Below are positions 27,928-37,982 of a DNA stretch of 64,000 bases, in pieces. Made by a program: the position numbers and the translations under genes. The stretch is taken from positions 2,685,894-2,749,893 of the forward strand of contig CP076040.1 of assembly GCA_014529675.2 (NCBI GenBank), in the 5' to 3' direction. Within the stretch, counting starts at the first letter, position 1, and the number at the start of each line of letters is the position of its first letter. The notes under the pieces are model-generated. The model did no database searches and had not been told where the DNA came from. It saw only the letters and a program-made list of their open reading frames with translations. Origin of the DNA: Opitutia bacterium ISCC 52 (GTDB lineage: Bacteria > Verrucomicrobiota > Verrucomicrobiia > Opitutales > UBA2995).

Positions 27928-30111
27928 ATGAGCAATAGAATCGAGATCGGTGGACTAAAAATTGGAAAAGAGCTGTACGAGCTTGTTGAAAATGAGATTG
28001 CTCCCGGAACCGGAGTCGAACCGGAAGCATTTTGGAAATCTTTGGATGACATCGTCCAGGACCTCCTCCCGATCAACCTTTCACTGCTGGAAAAACGAGA
28101 CGCCCTTCAAGCACAAATAGATCAGTGGCATGCAGATCATCCAGGCGCTACTTTCCCGAACGAGGAATACAAATCGTTCCTCACCTCGATTGGCTATCTA
28201 CTTCCAGAGGGAGATGACTTTCAGATCGAAACCACAAACGTGGACGCAGAGATTTCCATAGTACCCGGACCGCAACTGGTAGTTCCTGTAAACAATGCTC
28301 GCTATGCCTTAAATGCGACCAATGCACGTTGGGGAAGTTTGTATGACGCTCTTTACGGAACCAATGTGATTCCGCATAAGAATGGCTTGGAAACAAGCTC
28401 CGAATACAATCCCGCAAGAGGTTCAGCCGTCATTGAAGAAAGTTGCAAGCTACTCGACCAAAACTTCCCTTTGGCTGGGGGCATTTGGAATTCAGTTACC
28501 CATATAGCTCTTATCGAGGACGGCACAGGACAATCGCTCTCGCTTGAAACCAGTAGTGGAAACACCATGCTAGCCGACGCCGCACAATTTGCGGGCTTCA
28601 ACAGCGAGGGAGATCAGCTGACTGAGCTTTGCCTCAAGCACAACGGCTTACATGTCATCCTCCAAATAGATCGCGAGCACCCGATTGGAAAAGCCAGTTC
28701 GGCCGGAATCAAAGATGTCATTCTGGAATCAGCCATTACGACTATCCAAGACTTCGAAGACTCAGTAAGCGCCGTAGATACAGAGGATAAAGTTGAAGTT
28801 TACCGCAATTGGACCGGGCTGATGAAAGGCACTCTCAACGCAGAGTTTAGTAAGGGCGATAAAGTGGTTCAACGTGCCATGAAACCAGACCGTGAGTTTA
28901 CTACACCGTCAGGAGACTCATTGGTTCTGAAAGGTCGCAGCCTTCTTTTGGCCAGGAATGTGGGCATCCACATGTTTACCAACGCCGTGATGCTGGGCGA
29001 CGGTTCAGAAATCCCGGAAGGAATTCTGGACGCCATGGTTTCAAGCTTGGCGACGATACATGATATCAAGGGCCTGGGAAAACATGTTAACAGTCAGGAA
29101 GGTAGTTTTTATGTAGTTAAACCCAAACAACACGGCCCAGAAGAAGTCGCGTTTACAGCCACCCTCTTTAGCCGCGTTGAAGAGGCTCTGGGACTCGAAC
29201 GCAATTCGATCAAGATGGGCATCATGGACGAAGAGCGAAGCACCAGCATCAATTTGAAGGCCTGTATCCGTGAAGCCAAAGAGCGTATCGTTTTCATAAA
29301 CACAGGCTTTCTTGACCGAACTGGAGACGAGATCCACACGAGTATGAACGCAGGTCTCATGCTTCCTAAAATGGAGATCAAGAGTACTCCTTGGATATTA
29401 GCTTACGAAGACTGGAATGTAGACCTGGGCCTTGAGACGGGTCTTCAAGGAAAAGCGCAAATTGGTAAGGGCATGTGGACCGCACCCGACGATCTTAAAA
29501 CGATGATGGAGACCAAAGAGGCTCATCCTGAAGCGGGAGCCAATACCGCTTGGGTCCCCTCGCCCACGGCAGCCACGCTCCATGCATTACACTACCACTC
29601 GGTTAACGTTTTCGAAATTCAGGATAAATTAGCCTCTCGAGCACGAGCGAGCTTAGACGACTTATTGACCCCGCCTCTACTAGATCGCCAGCTGAGCCCA
29701 GAAGAGATCCAGAGTGATTTGGATAATAACGCACAAGGGATTCTGGGCTATGTCGTTCGCTGGATAGATCAGGGTGTCGGTTGCTCAAAAGTCCCAGATA
29801 TCCATAATGTGGGTCTGATGGAAGATCGAGCGACCTTACGCATATCCAGCCAACACATTGCTAATTGGCTTCACCACGGCTTGGTCAAAAAAGAGCAAGT
29901 GATGGAAACATTTCAGAGAATGGCCGGAGTCGTGGACGAGCAGAATGAAGGAGACTCCGCCTACATCTCCATGGCAGGAAACTTCGATAATAGCATCGCA
30001 TTCCAAGCAGCCTTGGATCTGGTGTTTAAAGGTGTAAGCGAGGCCAACGGTTATACCGAACCCGTGCTTCATCGTCGGCGTAAGGAGGCAAAAGCGTTAA
30101 ACAGACGCTAA
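27928..30111 (+). CDS. glcB: Malate synthase G
   Basis: The 727-residue protein matches malate synthase G in length and layout. It condenses glyoxylate with acetyl-CoA to malate (glyoxylate shunt or glycolate use). Visible blocks: [62 protein letters not shown], the active-site region [41 protein letters not shown] and [16 protein letters not shown]. No isocitrate lyase gene is adjacent, so it may serve glycolate metabolism or be partnered elsewhere. Confidence 0.95.
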   Translation: MSNRIEIGGLKIGKELYELVENEIAPGTGVEPEAFWKSLDDIVQDLLPINLSLLEKRDALQAQIDQWHADHPGATFPNEEYKSFLTSIGYLLPEGDDFQIETTNVDAEISIVPGPQLVVPVNNARYALNATNARWGSLYDALYGTNVIPHKNGLETSSEYNPARGSAVIEESCKLLDQNFPLAGGIWNSVTHIALIEDGTGQSLSLETSSGNTMLADAAQFAGFNSEGDQLTELCLKHNGLHVILQIDREHPIGKASSAGIKDVILESAITTIQDFEDSVSAVDTEDKVEVYRNWTGLMKGTLNAEFSKGDKVVQRAMKPDREFTTPSGDSLVLKGRSLLLARNVGIHMFTNAVMLGDGSEIPEGILDAMVSSLATIHDIKGLGKHVNSQEGSFYVVKPKQHGPEEVAFTATLFSRVEEALGLERNSIKMGIMDEERSTSINLKACIREAKERIVFINTGFLDRTGDEIHTSMNAGLMLPKMEIKSTPWILAYEDWNVDLGLETGLQGKAQIGKGMWTAPDDLKTMMETKEAHPEAGANTAWVPSPTAATLHALHYHSVNVFEIQDKLASRARASLDDLLTPPLLDRQLSPEEIQSDLDNNAQGILGYVVRWIDQGVGCSKVPDIHNVGLMEDRATLRISSQHIANWLHHGLVKKEQVMETFQRMAGVVDEQNEGDSAYISMAGNFDNSIAFQAALDLVFKGVSEANGYTEPVLHRRRKEAKALNRR

Positions 30112-30218
30112 AGATGACTTAAATGGCCTTCGAACTTTTGCGAAGTAGCTGCAAATCCTGCAATTTAAGGCTTTATTTTTAATGATTTGCCTAAAAGAAA
30201 ACTAGGAGCTTTTAACCA

Positions 30219-31043
30219 GTGAATTTAGAAACCCAAAAGCCAATTCAACCGAAGAAACCAACCAAGGAGGCTAACGACGCTTTGACTCCCGTTTGGCATT
30301 CAGTCCGAACAGAAGGATCGTTTTCGCCTCTCATCTTGGTCGCTCCGCACTTGGGTGGAGGCTGCTATTTTAGTGATCTTAAAGACATGCTGGATCCCGA
30401 CCAACCGATCTACATCGTCGAGCCAATTACAGATTCAAAGGAATGTAGGTATTCTTCCGTTGAAGAACTAACGGCCAAAATCGTGGATTTGGTGGATTCT
30501 CAATTGGGAGATTCGCCCGTTAGATTGTGCGGATTTTCATTTGGGGGAAATTTGGCCTGGGACCTTGCCAAAGAACTGAAAAGTAGAGGGAGGACAGTTG
30601 AATTCCTCATTCTTCTCGATTCATACGGTGAATCATTTTCTGACCAGGAAATTAAAAAAAAACCTTCTTCCCCAACGATTAGCCGTAAGTCTAACATCGA
30701 TTGTACGAAATATTCCTCCGACCGCCTGTCTAGACTTCCTTCAACTTATCAGAAGAATCGTGGTATGCTCAAACGACCATTCAACAAGGATCCTCAGATA
30801 GAAAACGAAATCCGACCACTTTTTAAAGAATACCAGTACGAGACTCTGGATGTAGATGTCTACGCATTCTGCCCATTAGATGGAAACGCAATTAACCAAA
30901 CCGGTGATCCTTGTGCAGGATGGGGTGGCCGAGTATCTGGAAAACTTTGTGTTATTCCTGCATTCGGAACTCATCATAATTTTGCAGACAAACCCGTTGG
31001 CCGGAATCTTGCACGGTCAATAAACTGCATTCTCAAGAACTAA
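30219..31043 (+). CDS. Thioesterase-domain alpha/beta hydrolase
   Basis: A GTG start is supported by an AGGAG 8-12 bases upstream; 274 residues. The sequence matches the thioesterase domains that end NRPS/PKS lines: PLILVAPHLGGGCYFSDL, the nucleophile elbow GFSFGG (Ser107), LDSYGES, and a C-terminal GTHHNF with the probable catalytic His. No synthetase genes are near, so it is an orphan; it may act on an acyl-CoA or acyl carrier protein. A 9-bp inverted repeat follows the stop codon. Confidence 0.75.
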   Translation: MNLETQKPIQPKKPTKEANDALTPVWHSVRTEGSFSPLILVAPHLGGGCYFSDLKDMLDPDQPIYIVEPITDSKECRYSSVEELTAKIVDLVDSQLGDSPVRLCGFSFGGNLAWDLAKELKSRGRTVEFLILLDSYGESFSDQEIKKKPSSPTISRKSNIDCTKYSSDRLSRLPSTYQKNRGMLKRPFNKDPQIENEIRPLFKEYQYETLDVDVYAFCPLDGNAINQTGDPCAGWGGRVSGKLCVIPAFGTHHNFADKPVGRNLARSINCILKN

Positions 31044-31057
31044 CTTGAGCGCAAAGA

Positions 31058-31081
31058 ATTCCAGCTGAAACAAGCTGGAAT
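31058..31081. terminator. Candidate bidirectional terminator between convergent genes
   Basis: ATTCCAGCT (31058-31066), loop GAAACA, then AGCTGGAAT (31073-31081): a perfect 9-bp stem between the convergent thioesterase and exbD genes. There is no strong T-run on either side, so factor-independent action is uncertain. Confidence 0.45.
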
Positions 31082-31083
31082 CG

Positions 31084-31482
31084 CTATCGAGACTGGAGCC
31101 GAATTTTATCGAGCCCCGACTTTCTGCAGGAATCCATGATATAAGTAAGATTCTTCAACAGTGTGTCTTCGTCAGCTCGGATGAGAACGGTAATATCATC
31201 CGCTACAGGTTTGAGTTGTCGCAGAGCTGGTTCCAATTGTTCCTTCTCCATGGATGTTCCGTTCACCAGGAAATGCCCATCCTGAGCAATCTCGATGATA
31301 ATGTTCTTATCGAACTTATTCTTACCGGCCGTTTCGATTTTCGGCATGGTCAGGTTCAAGGTCGTCACATTCTTAAACTGCATCGTCATCAGGAAAAAGA
31401 AGATCAATACAATCAATACATCAACCAAAGGGACGATGTTGATAACTACTTTGCGTGACTTCCTGGTGAGTGTAGTGGGCAT
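31084..31482 (-). CDS. exbD: Biopolymer transport protein ExbD/TolR family
   Basis: The 132-residue protein has one transmembrane helix. The conserved Asp21 in INIVPLVDVLIVLIFFFL is the proton-pathway aspartate of ExbD/TolR. A periplasmic domain follows, with a DGHFLVNG strand and a C-terminal PVADDITVLIRADEDTLLKNLTYIMD region. It works with the ExbB-like protein encoded upstream to convert proton-motive force into mechanical energy for outer-membrane transport or envelope integrity. No TonB gene is adjacent. The repeat at 31506-31556 lies between the two genes. Confidence 0.9.
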   Translation of the reverse strand: MPTTLTRKSRKVVINIVPLVDVLIVLIFFFLMTMQFKNVTTLNLTMPKIETAGKNKFDKNIIIEIAQDGHFLVNGTSMEKEQLEPALRQLKPVADDITVLIRADEDTLLKNLTYIMDSCRKSGLDKIRLQSR

Positions 31483-31505
31483 TGTAGACTAAAGAACCGT
31501 TTGGT

Positions 31506-31556
31506 CCATGCTCTCACGAGCATGGCTACATTGTAGCGACGGTCGTGAGACCGTTG
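31506..31556 (+). repeat. Twin hairpin repeat with complementary TCAC/GTGA loops
   Basis: CCATGCTC-TCAC-GAGCATGG (31506-31525, 8-bp stem) is followed by CTACATTGTAG spacing and ACGGTC-GTGA-GACCGT (31539-31554). The two tetraloops are complementary. It lies between exbB and exbD, within their presumed transcript. It looks like a dispersed intergenic element; no second copy is in the window. Confidence 0.55.
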
Positions 31557-31602
31557 ATTGCCTGATTAAAGGGTTTCCTGCCATTCGCTAAAAACTCGCG
31601 GA

Positions 31603-32178
31603 CTAGAGTTTGGAGTTGGGCTGACTTAGCGTATGCAAACGCTCGATCATCGCATCCAACTGCACGGTGTAAGTATCGATACGACGCTGGAAGATGTTGT
31701 AGGCCACCAAGCTGGGAATCGCCACACTGAGACCGATCATGGTTGTCGTAAGCGCAAGAGCCACACCGCCAATAAAGGCTGTTTGATCCGGAATTCCGGT
31801 TTCAAAGGACGTGTTGGCAAATACTTGAACCAAACCGGTAACCGTTCCAAGAAGTCCAAGCAGCGGAGCCGCACCCGTAACAATTTCCAGTATGACCAAT
31901 CCCCGTTCCATACGATTCACCTCGAGGTTCGTGAATGCTCTGATCTTATCCGGCTCCTGTGAGCGGTGGTTAAAGAAATCCAATATTCTACTTAGAACCG
32001 ATTCCTTTTCATGCGGATCATCAATTTGCCCGGCAATAACTTTGTCGACCAAAGCTTTTGGCAGTATGTTCTCGATGCGAAGGGTAATACCCCGCTCGAA
32101 AATCACAAAGATGCCAAGAATAGAACATAGACCGAGAGGATAAATAAAGACGCCGGAGCCTTCGATAATTTGAATCAT
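31603..32178 (-). CDS. exbB: MotA/TolQ/ExbB proton channel family protein
   Basis: The 191-residue protein has an N-terminal membrane helix (IYPLGLCSILGIFVIFERG), a cytoplasmic domain, then two helices. Helix 2 is GAAPLLGLLGTVTGLVQVF and helix 3 is GGVALALTTTMIGLSVAIPSLVAYN, the standard ExbB/TolQ signature. It forms the pentameric channel around ExbD. Gap to exbD is 120 bases, larger than usual, because of the inserted hairpin repeat. Confidence 0.92.
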   Translation of the reverse strand: MIQIIEGSGVFIYPLGLCSILGIFVIFERGITLRIENILPKALVDKVIAGQIDDPHEKESVLSRILDFFNHRSQEPDKIRAFTNLEVNRMERGLVILEIVTGAAPLLGLLGTVTGLVQVFANTSFETGIPDQTAFIGGVALALTTTMIGLSVAIPSLVAYNIFQRRIDTYTVQLDAMIERLHTLSQPNSKL

Positions 32179-32217
32179 AGGGTATAGGAAATAAGGAACT
32201 TGTTTATTAGATACTGC

Positions 32218-32814
32218 TTAAACGTAAGGAAGTTCCTTTGCGGTGGCATTAATTTGCTCATCGCCTTCAAGTAACTCAGCAATGGGATCCCACTTGCCTT
32301 CCACCAAACTTTCACGGGCAGACTCACGAATGAAGCAAGTGACCTCCTGATCGCCAAAGCGAATGCGTTGATTTTCAACATCGATGGTAACGACGGTGGT
32401 AGGATCTGCTTCCACAGCAGCAGCAATGGTTTGGATATCTTCTTTGGTAGCCACTGCAAGAGGTAACCCCAAAGTGGTGCTGTTACCAAAAAAGATCTCA
32501 GCGAACCCTTCTGCAATAACTCCAGAGAAGCCAGCCTTGGCAATCGCCTGAGGTGCATGCTCCCGTGAACTGCCACAACCAAAATTGTTTCCGCTCAACA
32601 GAATTGAAGCTCCGGCGAAGCGAGGATCATTTAACGGATGTTCCTTGTTCGATCCATCTTCGTTCTTCCGAACGTCGTAAAACATAAACTCACCCAGTCC
32701 ATCAAAGGTAATGCACTTCATGAACCGTGCAGGAATGATCCGGTCGGTATCGATATCGTTGCCAGGGACAGAAACAGCCGTCCCGGATACTTGAGTAATT
32801 TTTTCTAAAGGCAT
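32218..32814 (-). CDS. leuD: 3-isopropylmalate dehydratase small subunit
   Basis: The 198-residue swivel domain of isopropylmalate isomerase has DTDRIIPARFMK near the N-terminus and the phosphate/substrate loop NNFGCGSSREHAPQAI near residue 70. It lies 20 bases downstream of leuC in the same direction, and together they convert 2-isopropylmalate to 3-isopropylmalate in leucine synthesis. No leuA or leuB is nearby. Confidence 0.95.
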   Translation of the reverse strand: MPLEKITQVSGTAVSVPGNDIDTDRIIPARFMKCITFDGLGEFMFYDVRKNEDGSNKEHPLNDPRFAGASILLSGNNFGCGSSREHAPQAIAKAGFSGVIAEGFAEIFFGNSTTLGLPLAVATKEDIQTIAAAVEADPTTVVTIDVENQRIRFGDQEVTCFIRESARESLVEGKWDPIAELLEGDEQINATAKELPYV

Positions 32815-32834
32815 GGAAATAAAGTTTAAGTGGA

Positions 32835-34259
32835 TTACACAGATGCAGTTTCTGACACGCCGAACACTTCCCGAACATCGGAAACTTGCCCAGTAATGGC
32901 CGCCGCCGCAACCATGAGAGGACTCATCAGCAAAGTCCTGCCAGTGGGACTACCCTGGCGTCCTTTGAAGTTACGATTACTGGAGCTGGCACAAATCTGA
33001 TCGCCGACCAACTTGTCGGGATTCATGGCCAGACACATGGAACAACCTGCGGCTCGCCATTCGAATCCAGCAGAGATGAAAATCTTATCCAGACCTTTTT
33101 CCTCGGCAATGGAAGCGACGACTTGGGATCCAGGAACCACGATGGCCTGAACACCATCTGCGACCAGTCTGCCTTCAATGTGTTTGGCTACTTCCTCAAA
33201 ATCGCTCAGGCGACCGTTGGTGCAGGAACCGATGAATGCGACATCGATCTTGGTGCCTTTAATAGGCGACCCTCCTTCAAATTGCATAAACTCCAAGGCC
33301 TCTTCTATACCAGCTACCTGATCCTCTGGAACTGAATCAGGAGAAGGAATGTTCTCATCGATTGAGATCCCCTGCCCTGGATTGATCCCCCAAGTTACGG
33401 TGGGTGCGATGTCTGCAGCATTGATCTCAACGACGTCGTCGTAATCACAATCCGCATCGGACGCGTAGGACTTCCAAGTCTCTACTGCGGCATCCAAGGC
33501 TTCACCTTCAGGTGAATAAGGACGGCCTTTCAAATAGTCGAACGTGGTTTCGTCAGGATTGACGTATCCACAACGAGCGCCTCCTTCAATGGACATGTTA
33601 CACACAGTCATCCGTTCCTCCATAGTCATGGAGTCAAAGACTTCGCCGCCATATTCGTAGGCAAATCCGGTTCCACCATTCACACCCAGCATACGGATGA
33701 TATGCAGGGCTACGTCCTTTGCATAAACGCCAGGGCTCAATACGCCATTCACGTTGATACGACGCACTTTGAGTTTACTCATGGCCATGGTCTGCGTAGC
33801 TAAAATGTTACGCACTTGGCTGGTTCCAACTCCAAAAGCAATGGCTCCAAAAGCTCCATGCGTGGAGGTGTGAGAATCACCACAGGCAATCGTTGTGCCG
33901 GGCTGGGTAATCCCCTGCTCTGGACCCACGATGTGAACGACTCCTTGTTTTCCAGAATCTAAATCAAAAAATGTGATATCGCTCTCAGCACAATTCTTGC
34001 GGAGCTCTTTGATCATTGCATCGGCCAAAGCATCGGAGAATGGCTCAACAGTTTCGTTGGTCGGGACAATGTGATCCACCGTTGCAAATGTGCGATCTGG
34101 GAATTTCACACCGAGCCCCATTTCGCGAAGCATACCAAATGCTTGCGGACTGGTGACCTCGTGAATGAGGTGCGTTCCTATGAACAATTGGGTCTCTCCA
34201 CTGGACAATGTGCGAACGGTGTGAGCATCCCAAACTTTCTCAAATAGACTTTTAGCCAT
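32835..34259 (-). CDS. leuC: 3-isopropylmalate dehydratase large subunit
   Basis: The 474-residue aconitase-superfamily enzyme has family blocks [30 protein letters not shown], and the 4Fe-4S ligands in [12 protein letters not shown] and [10 protein letters not shown]. It forms the active heterodimer with LeuD encoded 20 bases downstream. Length is standard for the bacterial class. The 154-base region upstream is shared with the divergent aldo-keto reductase remnant. Confidence 0.95.
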   Translation of the reverse strand: MAKSLFEKVWDAHTVRTLSSGETQLFIGTHLIHEVTSPQAFGMLREMGLGVKFPDRTFATVDHIVPTNETVEPFSDALADAMIKELRKNCAESDITFFDLDSGKQGVVHIVGPEQGITQPGTTIACGDSHTSTHGAFGAIAFGVGTSQVRNILATQTMAMSKLKVRRINVNGVLSPGVYAKDVALHIIRMLGVNGGTGFAYEYGGEVFDSMTMEERMTVCNMSIEGGARCGYVNPDETTFDYLKGRPYSPEGEALDAAVETWKSYASDADCDYDDVVEINAADIAPTVTWGINPGQGISIDENIPSPDSVPEDQVAGIEEALEFMQFEGGSPIKGTKIDVAFIGSCTNGRLSDFEEVAKHIEGRLVADGVQAIVVPGSQVVASIAEEKGLDKIFISAGFEWRAAGCSMCLAMNPDKLVGDQICASSSNRNFKGRQGSPTGRTLLMSPLMVAAAAITGQVSDVREVFGVSETASV

Positions 34260-34413
34260 GGGTCAAACGTGTGATTATTTTCGAAACCGGGAGATTAAGA
34301 GCAAAAGCATCTGACAGAGCAATCTATTTTAGAACCCCTTTGGAATTAAGCTACCCGTGAAAAAAATTGTGGATTTTTGATTGCATATGCGGCTCCAGAT
34401 TTAGACTTCAAGT

Positions 34414-35397
34414 ATGCACTATCGAACATTTGGAAGAGAACGAATCGAAATCTCTGAAGTAGGACTGGGATGCTGGCAGATTGGCGGCAATTGGGCAGAA
34501 GTCGAAGAATCGACCGCCCGTGAAATTCTTAGGACTTCACTCGACAGGGGAATTAACTTGTTAGACACAGCCGATGTGTACGGGGCCGGTCGCAGTGAGA
34601 CCATCATCGGCAGCTATCTGTGAGGGAAAACAGACGATCTTTTCATTGCGACCAAGGTGGGCCGAGGCGAAGGCATCTATCCGGATAACTATACAGCCGA
34701 TACGATTCGCCCTCGCATCGAGGATTCTCTGCGACGGCTAAGGGTCGAAGCTCTGGACCTCGTGCAAACTCATTGCATCCCGCTCGAGGCGATGGAGGAA
34801 GGGTCAGCTTATGAGGTCCTTCGTGATTTACAGAAGGAAGGTAAAATCCTTCGGTTTGGCGCGAGCGTGGAAACGATGGAGGAAGCCAACTGGGCCATAG
34901 ACAACATTCCTGACTTCTATTCCCTGCAAATAATATTCAACGTTTTTCGACAGAAACCCATATCCGATCTCTTCGACCAGGCCAAGGCCAAACAGGTTGG
35001 TATTCTAGCCCGTGTGCCACTCGCAAGTGGACTGCTGACCGGAAAGTTCACCCCTGAGTCAACATTTTGGGAAGGTGACCATCGGACATTCAATAAAGAT
35101 GGAGAAGCCTTCAATGTGGGTGAAACGTTTGCCGGCCTTCCATTCCTCAAAGGAGTCGAACTGGCAAACCAACTCAAAACGATGAAAGAGCCTTCCATAC
35201 CTATGGCTCAATGGGCGCTTCGTTGGATACTCGATTTTGAGGCTGTCTCCACCGTGATTCCTGGCGCATCCAAAGTCAGCCAGGTCGAAAACAATGCAGC
35301 CGCCTCTTCTCTGGATTCACTCAGCGAAGACACCCATCAGGAACTTCAGAAATTCTACGAACACTCGATCAAGGACCACATTCGCGGCCCCTATTAA
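34414..35397 (+). pseudogene. Aldo/keto reductase interrupted by one in-frame TGA
   Basis: The frame is open for 328 codons except a TGA at 34621-34623. Upstream is the family N-terminus: VGLGCWQIGG, then LLDTADVYGAGRSE with the catalytic Asp and Tyr. Downstream it resumes immediately with GKTDDLFIATKVGRG (catalytic Lys), followed by LDLVQTHCIP, RFGASVETMEEA, GILARVPLASGLLTGKF and IPGASKV. Nothing is missing at the break; the position corresponds to a surface residue often Arg or Lys, so a CGA-to-TGA change would explain it. It could be a fresh pseudogene, a sequence error or a recoded codon. A GTG at 34657 could start a truncated product lacking the first third of the barrel. Confidence 0.85.
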
Positions 35398-35434
35398 TCC
35401 TCAACTTCCTACGGCCGAACTAATCTGGAATAAA

Positions 35435-35568
35435 GGTAGGGCGAAACCGCAGGTCCCGTATGGTCGTAGCCGAGGGCAAAGCCTGAAGGCGCAGTTTTAT
35501 GTAGAAGAGAAAGAGAGCGAACCAGTCACCCAGAGTATAGGTAGGGTCAGATCGCCGAGCTGACCGAG
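35435..35568 (+). repeat. Two GC-rich intergenic repeat copies
   Basis: The first starts GGTAGGGCGAAACCGC at 35435. The second, GGTAGGGTCAGATCGCCGAG at 35540-35559 plus CTGACC, forms a GGTCAG/CTGACC stem with an ATCGCCGAG loop. Both start like the family seen at 6547, 18235 and 18446. They fill the 226-base gap between the broken reductase and glnS. Confidence 0.45.
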
Positions 35569-35623
35569 AACAGAGCAGCGGCACCATACCCTCTAATGAA
35601 TTTTAAGAGCAAGAGGCTTACTT

Positions 35624-37300
35624 CTACTTCTTCTTCTGTTGCTGCTTTTTACCCCAGGAGTCACGAAGGCCCACGGTACGATTGAATACCATCGTTTCCT
35701 CTGAGCTATCGGGATCGATACTGAAGTAGCCTTTACGCTCAAACTGAATGGGATCACCAAGTTGGGCGTTTTTGAGTTCAGGTTCACCGTAGGCAGTGAT
35801 CACCTGCAAGGAGTCAGGGTTTATGTTTTGGATAAAATCCCCACCTTCTTCAGGATCTTCGTTAAGGAACAGATGATCATACAAACGAACTTCTAAAGGC
35901 ACGTTCTCGGTAGCGCTCACAAAGTGAATCGTTCCTTTTACCTTACGCCCATCCTCGGTATTGGCACCACGAGATTCTGGATCGAATGTAGCAAGGATCT
36001 CGATAATATTACCCTCGTCATCTTTGATGATCTCAGTAGCGGTAATATAACAGGCATAGCGCAAGCGCACCTCGCGCCCCACCGTTAAGCGGAAATACTT
36101 TCGTGGCGCCTCTTCCATAAAGTCATCGCGCTCAATATATATCTCGCGAGTGAGGGGCACCTTTCGTTTTCCAAAAGATTCATCGCCTGGATGATTAGGT
36201 CCTTCATACCACTCAACTTCGCCCTCAGGAAAATTGGTGATGGTTACCTTCAAAGGATCGAGGACAGCCATTCGACGGGCTGCCTTAACTTCAAGGTCCT
36301 GACGCAGACAAAACTCCAAGAGTGAAATATCAATCAGTTGGCTTTGTTTAGTCACTCCAGCTCGGTTGGCGAACTCATGGATTGCCGCGGAGGTATACCC
36401 TCTTCTCCTGAAGCCACTCAAAGTAGGCATCCGTGGATCATCCCATCCATTCACAAATCCTTCATCTACCAATCGGAGCAACTTGCGTTTACTCATGACC
36501 GTATGAGTCAGATTGAGCCGGGAGAATTCGATCTGTCGTGGATGACTGGGTACGGGCAGGTTTTCGATAAACCAGTTGTACAGGGGGCGATGGTTTTCGA
36601 ACTCAAGCGAACAGAGGCTGTGAGTAATTCCTTCGATCGCATCCCCTTGACCATGTGCAAAGTCATACATCGGGTAAATGCACCACGCGTCACCGGTCCG
36701 GTAATGGTTATGATGCAGAATCCGGTAAAGAACAGGATCGCGCATGTTCAGATTCGGATGCGCCATATCGATTTTCGCACGGAGTACTTTCGCTCCATCC
36801 TCCAAGTCACCGCTCTTCATGAGTTCGAAGAGCTCAAGGTTTTCCTCAGCACTACGGTTCCGGTAAGAACTCTCTTTCCCAGGCTCAGTTAAATTGCCTC
36901 GGTACTCCTTCATCTCTTCCAAGCTCAAGTCGTCCACATAGGCTTTGCCGTCCTTGATGAGAACCACCGCCCAATCGTAGAGCTGCTGATAATAATCGGA
37001 GGCAAAGAACAAGTTTTCGCCCCACTCCACGCCCAACCACTTCAAGTCTGCGATGATCGCATCCACATAGGACATATCTTCCTTGCTCGGATTGGTATCG
37101 TCCATCCTCAGGTGAAAACGGCCCTGATAGTCCTGGGCGATCGAATAATTGGTCAGGATGGCCTTGGAATGGCCGATATGAAGATACCCATTGGGCTCAG
37201 GAGGAAAACGTGTGACAATCTTCTCGTGTTTGCCAGCAGCCAGTTCCTCGTCGATGATGTCTCGGATAAAGTTGGTAGGTTTGGATTCTTCCTCGCTCAT
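35624..37300 (-). CDS. glnS: Glutaminyl-tRNA synthetase
   Basis: The 558-residue class I synthetase has the HIGH motif at residues 41-44 (in [17 protein letters not shown]) and the KMSKS-type VMSKRKL. The anticodon-binding beta barrels follow, with a lysine-rich end (KKQQQKKK). GlnRS-specific blocks such as [23 protein letters not shown] separate it from GltX. With glnS present, direct Gln-tRNA charging is expected. Confidence 0.96.
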   Translation of the reverse strand: MSEEESKPTNFIRDIIDEELAAGKHEKIVTRFPPEPNGYLHIGHSKAILTNYSIAQDYQGRFHLRMDDTNPSKEDMSYVDAIIADLKWLGVEWGENLFFASDYYQQLYDWAVVLIKDGKAYVDDLSLEEMKEYRGNLTEPGKESSYRNRSAEENLELFELMKSGDLEDGAKVLRAKIDMAHPNLNMRDPVLYRILHHNHYRTGDAWCIYPMYDFAHGQGDAIEGITHSLCSLEFENHRPLYNWFIENLPVPSHPRQIEFSRLNLTHTVMSKRKLLRLVDEGFVNGWDDPRMPTLSGFRRRGYTSAAIHEFANRAGVTKQSQLIDISLLEFCLRQDLEVKAARRMAVLDPLKVTITNFPEGEVEWYEGPNHPGDESFGKRKVPLTREIYIERDDFMEEAPRKYFRLTVGREVRLRYACYITATEIIKDDEGNIIEILATFDPESRGANTEDGRKVKGTIHFVSATENVPLEVRLYDHLFLNEDPEEGGDFIQNINPDSLQVITAYGEPELKNAQLGDPIQFERKGYFSIDPDSSEETMVFNRTVGLRDSWGKKQQQKKK

Positions 37301-37424
37301 ATAAAAGGTTGGGATAGTGAGTCTTTATTTTGGCAGGTCAATGTTCAGAAATTTGTCAAACAGATGAAACAAAGCAGTTTTGGCTGTTGTTAATGTCTCA
37401 TACAATGCAAACCGCACTGATATT

Positions 37425-37979
37425 ATGAAGATGCTTATTCGCAATAGCCTGCTGTTCTTAGCCCCACTGTTTCTTGCATTTGGTTGCAAAACAACCTCTT
37501 CGATTCAAAGCGTGGCCCGAGACGGTGAAGATTTTTCTCAATTTTCCACCTATGCCTTCATCAATAAAAGCCGTGCCCGAACAGTTCCGGGTGTAAATCC
37601 GGCTGAACTGATGTGGATCCCACCGATCGTGAAGGAGAAGCTACAAGCCTTGGGTTACCGCGAAGTTCCGGAAGCAGAGGCAGATATGCTCATCTCCATC
37701 GAAACCGAAGTAACCGGTGGTCGTGAGAAAGGCGGTTTCTCGATTGGCATCGGAGGAGGCAGTTACAGTCGATCTGGCGGAAGCAGTGTCGGAGTCAGCT
37801 CTGGCCCCATCGGAGCTGGATACATTGAACAAAGCACACTTTCCATTCGAGTAACTGAGCCTGATAACGAAGAGCTTCTCTGGGTTGGTTGGATCGACAA
37901 ACTGGAAAACAACAAATTCAACCATGAAGAGTTTACCAGCAAAGTTCGCGAAATCATGGACCGGTTTCCGGCCCAATAG
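37425..37979 (+). CDS. DUF4136 family lipoprotein
   Basis: The start is taken at 37425, giving a clean lipoprotein signal (LAFGC, Cys21) and 184 residues. The mature part shows the DUF4136 pattern: FSQFSTYAFINK, an alternating domain with AEADMLISIETEV, a Gly/Ser-rich insert (residues about 105-130) and the C-terminal EPDNEELLWVGW segment. Envelope location likely; function unknown. It ends 3 bases before the convergent gltX stop. Confidence 0.8.
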   Translation: MKMLIRNSLLFLAPLFLAFGCKTTSSIQSVARDGEDFSQFSTYAFINKSRARTVPGVNPAELMWIPPIVKEKLQALGYREVPEAEADMLISIETEVTGGREKGGFSIGIGGGSYSRSGGSSVGVSSGPIGAGYIEQSTLSIRVTEPDNEELLWVGWIDKLENNKFNHEEFTSKVREIMDRFPAQ

Positions 37980-37982
37980 CCG

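Noticed and set aside
34621-34623. Selenocysteine at the TGA of the aldo-keto reductase (and likewise at 39702)
   Set aside because: The position is not a catalytic Cys site in these families and no convincing SECIS-like hairpin follows; nonsense mutation or error is simpler.
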